DNA from: a candidate division WWE3 bacterium RIFOXYD1_FULL_39_9
GTDB taxonomy: Bacteria > Patescibacteriota > WWE3 > UBA101185 > UBA10185
Length of the DNA: 7,239 nucleotides
Assembly: GCA_001773295.1 (NCBI GenBank)
Contig: MEWG01000034.1
Location: 1 to 7,239, forward strand
Direction of reading: 5' to 3'
Positions 5,395 through 7,239 of the stretch are shown in pieces (the stretch's first letter is position 1; every line of letters starts with the position of its first letter). The notes below the pieces were generated by a model. It saw nothing but the letters and a program-made list of their open reading frames with translations. It did not search any database and was not told the origin of the DNA. Made by a program: the position numbers and the translations under genes.

Positions 5395-6018
5395 TTACAC
5401 TCTCAGTACGCCGCGAAAACCCCTAGAAGCATAATAAGAATCCGCGCCGTTGTGATATACAAAGACATGGTTGTACCTACGATCGCAATAAAGAGCGCCG
5501 CCTAATTTTCTGATTTCGGCAGGTGTTTTTATCCAACTCGAAGTTTTTGTGTCAAAGTTTCCAAGTTCCTGAAGTTGCCTATACTGCTCTTCGGTCAAAA
5601 GCTCAATCCCCATGGCATCTGCCATATCCATCGCGCTATCCATCGGCTTAGCTACTTTTCTTGCGTCCAGTGCTTCGCGATCATAGCAAATACTTCTGCG
5701 ATCTTTAGGGCTTTCCGCCGAACAATCAAAGAAAATATATTCACCTGTTTTTTTATCTTGACCAACTACATCCGGTTCACCGCCAGTTTTTTCCATTTCG
5801 TAAAGTGACCTGAGTTTTTTTGAATCAGCCTCTAATCTTGTTTGGATCTCTGCCCATTCAATATCTTTATGACGATTCATGTTTGTTTCAAAACGAGTCT
5901 TCAGTACCCCGACTAATTCTTTTGCCTGCTCAGATGACAGTTCCGCAAGTGTAATATTACTTGCAGGTAGTTTTTTATTCATCTCGATTTTATTTATCGC
6001 CCCTTTTTGATTTTTCAT
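5395..6018 (-). CDS. DUF4256 family protein
   Basis: This 207-aa protein shows the strongly conserved DUF4256 signature from about residue 30 to the end: LKTRFETNMNRH, W55 with RLEA, LYEMEKTGGEPDVVG (72-86), YIFFDCSAESPKDRRS (94-109), CYDREALDARK (111-121), MGIELLTEEQYRQLQ (136-150), FDTKTSSW (155-162), TPAEIRKLGGALYCDRRY (165-182) and HVFVYHNGADSYYASRGFRG (184-203). The family is widespread and its function is unknown; the conserved Asp/Glu/Arg/His residues suggest an enzyme. Residues 1-28 (Lys/Asn-rich) go beyond the usual N-terminus. An internal ATG at codon 13 is an alternative start, but TATAAT 6 bp before the first ATG favours a leaderless start at 6018. It is the first gene of an operon with DUF6624. 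Confidence 0.93.
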   Translation of the reverse strand: MKNQKGAINKIEMNKKLPASNITLAELSSEQAKELVGVLKTRFETNMNRHKDIEWAEIQTRLEADSKKLRSLYEMEKTGGEPDVVGQDKKTGEYIFFDCSAESPKDRRSICYDREALDARKVAKPMDSAMDMADAMGIELLTEEQYRQLQELGNFDTKTSSWIKTPAEIRKLGGALYCDRRYNHVFVYHNGADSYYASRGFRGVLRV

Positions 6019-6024
6019 TTGATT

Positions 6025-6030
6025 ATTATA
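6025..6030 (-). promoter_or_regulatory. TATAAT box 6 bp before the DUF4256 start (leaderless)
   Basis: A perfect TATAAT on the minus strand ends 6 bp before the ATG at 6018, so the transcript should start on or next to the A of the ATG. No -35 match is evident at 16-18 bp. The unit C terminator (6071-6118) lies just upstream and isolates this gene from unit C read-through. Confidence 0.6.
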
Positions 6031-6070
6031 CTACGGCACCAGTTTTGGAATTGTGTTCAGTGTTATAGAC

Positions 6071-6118
6071 AAAAAAAGAACCGTCAGATTGCCATTGTTA
6101 TGGTTTTCCGACGGTTCT
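6071..6118 (-). terminator. Strong intrinsic terminator of unit C
   Basis: A perfect 9-bp stem AGAACCGTC/GACGGTTCT (6077-6085 with 6110-6118) has a 24-nt top that contains a second small hairpin, CCAT/ATGG with a TGTT loop (6092-6103). On the minus strand a run of seven Ts begins within the stem end (complement of 6071-6077). It lies 43 bp after the stop of the 256-aa gene. Confidence 0.9.
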
Positions 6119-6161
6119 AGTACGGGATTCTAACTTCTAACTGCGAGTTTAATCAATATCC

Positions 6162-6932
6162 TTATTCAGCGAAAATCTGTGTTACAGTGACGATATAGTC
6201 ATCTGTAAACATCCTGACGATGTCGTTGAAATCTGCGCCGTCCACGAAGTATGTAGCTAGACCTTCTGTGTTTTCATTAAGCCGAACTAGTCCATGCTTA
6301 TTTTCAACAAAGGGCTCCAGCTCTTTTGAGACAACGACGTGGCACCAATGAGAGTTTTCTGGATCATCAAAGGGATACACATAGACTGCCACTTGAATTT
6401 CTCCGGAGTGCACAGCTACTGCCGCATCGTGATCCACACCAAACTCACCTATGGTGATCCGGTCAAGCAGATCTTCCTTGTAACTATCCAAGATCTTTTG
6501 AACATCGTCCGGACCCAGCCGTAGAACCTTTTTTGAGGTCACCTCGCTTGACCTTGTCCAGAAATTCTGAGGATACTCAACGCTACAGCCATCAATTTTC
6601 CAGTGTAGGCGTCCGTTACCCTCATTTGCCAGCATGCGCATGCGGACAACAATCCCGCCGTTGAAGCGAATGGTGAAGAATGTAGACTCGTACGAATCGT
6701 ACACATCCACACCGGCGCCAAATGCTTTGTGGTCCTTCTCAATCCAGCCAACGACGCTTGGAAATGAGAATTTCTTGGGATTTGTCTGCAGCTCTGAGGA
6801 TGTTTCCACGTAGTGTGCTAATTGCGTTGCCCAGTGAATGGCCAGACGCACACGCGTTACAATGGAACCTTCTCTCAAGTTCTCCAGCTCTTTGACTTCT
6901 CCATCAGCAAGACTTTCAAAAGTGGTGTTCAT
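6162..6932 (-). CDS. Unknown 256-aa protein of unit C
   Basis: I do not recognise a family. The frame can be opened 24 nt farther to a GTG at 6956, but AGGAGG at 6937-6942 fixes the ATG at 6932 as the start. Residues 1-48 are helical (EVKELENLREGSIVTRVRLAIHWATQLAHYVE). Residues 58-120 are beta-rich with aromatic residues (FPSVVGWIE, STFFTIRFNGGIVVRMRM, GRLHWKIDGCSVEYP). Residues 133-160 carry a Lys-rich strand and a helix (PDDVQKILDSYKEDLLDRI). The end again looks like sheet (AAVAVHSGEIQVAVYVYPF, WCHVVVS, LATYFVDGADFNDIVRMF, IVTVTQIFAE). Two separate alpha/beta halves are possible. There is no signal peptide or membrane span. It is a single-gene unit with its own promoter, structured leader and terminator. 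Local GC is high (36 of 60 at 6601-6660). Confidence 0.82.
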   Translation of the reverse strand: MNTTFESLADGEVKELENLREGSIVTRVRLAIHWATQLAHYVETSSELQTNPKKFSFPSVVGWIEKDHKAFGAGVDVYDSYESTFFTIRFNGGIVVRMRMLANEGNGRLHWKIDGCSVEYPQNFWTRSSEVTSKKVLRLGPDDVQKILDSYKEDLLDRITIGEFGVDHDAAVAVHSGEIQVAVYVYPFDDPENSHWCHVVVSKELEPFVENKHGLVRLNENTEGLATYFVDGADFNDIVRMFTDDYIVTVTQIFAE

Positions 6933-6933
6933 T

Positions 6934-6950
6934 TTACCTCCTTTAGGTAA
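6934..6950 (-). promoter_or_regulatory. Shine-Dalgarno site inside a small hairpin, unit C
   Basis: On the minus strand AGGAGG (6937-6942) lies 4 nt before the ATG at 6932. The flanking arms TTACCT (6945-6950) and AGGTAA (6934-6939) are perfect complements around a 5-nt loop, so a 6-bp hairpin would pair with half of the Shine-Dalgarno site. It may modulate translation. The site itself decides the start codon. Confidence 0.6.
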
Positions 6951-6958
6951 TACCACGG

Positions 6959-6981
6959 AAGATAGCTCTTTTAGCTACCTT
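6959..6981 (-). promoter_or_regulatory. Leader hairpin upstream of the unit C gene
   Basis: In the minus-strand leader AAGGTAGCT and AGCTATCTT form a 9-bp stem with one G-U pair and a 5-nt loop (6968-6972). It ends 8 nt before the Shine-Dalgarno hairpin. The leader is about 87 nt, the longest of the three units, and no U-tract follows, so it is not a terminator. Confidence 0.5.
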
Positions 6982-7025
6982 TGATTGATTTTTCCCTTTG
7001 TTTGTTTTGATTAGGGGATGGCACT

Positions 7026-7054
7026 ATTTTATTACTAGAAGGCATTTTCGTCAA
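7026..7054 (-). promoter_or_regulatory. Sigma70-type promoter of unit C
   Basis: On the minus strand the -35 is TTGACG (7049-7054) and the -10 is TAAAAT (7026-7031), with 17 bp between. Transcription should start near 7019. TACTATAGG (7055-7063) abuts the -35 as in unit A. Confidence 0.8.
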
Positions 7055-7066
7055 CCTATAGTAGGT
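7054..7066. promoter_or_regulatory. Inverted repeat at the unit C -35 (operator-like)
   Basis: ACCTA (7054-7058) and TAGGT (7062-7066) are complementary arms around TAG. The repeat touches the upstream edge of the -35 box and contains the CTATA element, so it could be a regulator-binding site. Arms this short can arise by chance. Confidence 0.35.
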
Positions 7067-7128
7067 GTTAAAATGTAGTCCCAGGTGCCCAGCAACAAGA
7101 TGTATGCTATGTTGTAAATAACGTAACC

Positions 7129-7157
7129 TTGAATACAGGTATTCCAACTTGTTAAGA
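7129..7157 (+). promoter_or_regulatory. Probable promoter of the alpha/beta hydrolase gene
   Basis: TTGAAT (7129-7134) and TTAAGA (7152-7157) are separated by 17 bp. Transcription would start near 7164, leaving a leader of only about 9 nt with no Shine-Dalgarno site, in line with the near-leaderless starts of the other non-cassette genes. The -10 is only a moderate match. Confidence 0.45.
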
Positions 7158-7172
7158 AGCTAGTACACAACT

Positions 7173-7239
7173 ATGAATAAGCAGAAAATCGCAACTTTGG
7201 TCTTGTTGCACGGATGGGGCAGTAAGGCACACTCATGGC
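7173..7239 (+). CDS. Alpha/beta-fold hydrolase, N-terminus (3' partial)
   Basis: Only the first 22 codons are inside the window; the gene runs off the right edge. They encode a short basic start, a hydrophobic first strand (IATLVLLHGWG, residues 6-16) and then SKAHSW. The His-Gly-Trp-Gly motif after a beta strand is the oxyanion-hole loop typical of alpha/beta hydrolases, either serine hydrolases or small-molecule esterases and lipases. The catalytic Ser, Asp and His would lie beyond the window. There is no signal peptide, so it is probably cytoplasmic. It is transcribed divergently from unit C and has no Shine-Dalgarno site. Confidence 0.75.
   Translation, partial: MNKQKIATLVLLHGWGSKAHSW

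Noticed and set aside
6933..6956. GTG start extending the unit C protein by eight residues
   Set aside because: The extension would translate the AGGAGG Shine-Dalgarno site itself; the ATG at 6932 is the evident start.
3669..7141. Shared 10-mer AATACAGGTA upstream of the M23-like gene (3669-3678) and the hydrolase (7132-7141)
   Set aside because: Its position relative to the -10 and -35 boxes differs at the two sites, so it is probably chance, though a shared regulator site cannot be excluded.
1..7239. Recoded UGA (as in some Candidate Phyla Radiation lineages)
   Set aside because: The plus-strand gene ending at 808 uses TGA as a stop in an ATGA overlap, and other genes read well with the standard code, so there is no sign of recoding.

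Overview
The window looks like a chromosomal stretch of an uncultivated bacterium, most likely of the Candidate Phyla Radiation (Patescibacteria, perhaps the Microgenomates/WWE3 side). The grounds are: many short lineage-restricted proteins, tight gene packing, genes without Shine-Dalgarno sites, and two proteins of a style I associate with that group (a membrane-anchored protein with a GGSPEVM motif, and a degenerate M23/LytM-like protein). This placement is inference from protein style only. The standard code fits: TGA is used as a stop and tryptophan is TGG. I see no tRNA, rRNA, CRISPR array, transposase or integrase.

Layout. 2-1122 (+): a 5'-truncated membrane-anchored protein overlapped by a small acidic helical protein. 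1139-1802 (-): 'unit A', two small unknown proteins with promoter and terminator. 1835-2239 (-): a Nudix hydrolase. 2309-3557 (-): 'unit B', a 99-aa and a 254-aa unknown protein with promoter and terminator. 3704-4850 (+): an exported M23-like protein with an altered metal site, then a 74-aa unknown protein. 4851-6018 (-): a DUF4256 protein followed by a DUF6624 protein. 6071-7054 (-): 'unit C', a 256-aa unknown protein with promoter, structured leader and strong terminator. 7173 to the right edge (+): the start of an alpha/beta hydrolase.

The main observation is that two kinds of gene are interleaved. Units A, B and C, all on the minus strand, are complete transcription units. Each has a sigma70-type promoter with a 17-bp spacer, a CTATA element 2-3 nt upstream of the -35, strong Shine-Dalgarno sites before every gene, and a two-tier intrinsic terminator. 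Their five products match nothing I recognise, and their GC content looks higher than that of the neighbours. The other genes (Nudix, M23-like, DUF4256/DUF6624 and small proteins) have no convincing Shine-Dalgarno site. Several have a -10 box 3-6 nt before the start codon, as expected for leaderless mRNA. The A and B terminators share a 13-nt sequence and lie in opposite orientation around the unit A plus Nudix segment. The three units may therefore be a family of gene cassettes with common control signals.

No shared pathway joins the genes. The recognisable functions are nucleotide clean-up (Nudix), a cell-envelope or exported protein (M23-like), two conserved domains of unknown function and a hydrolase.
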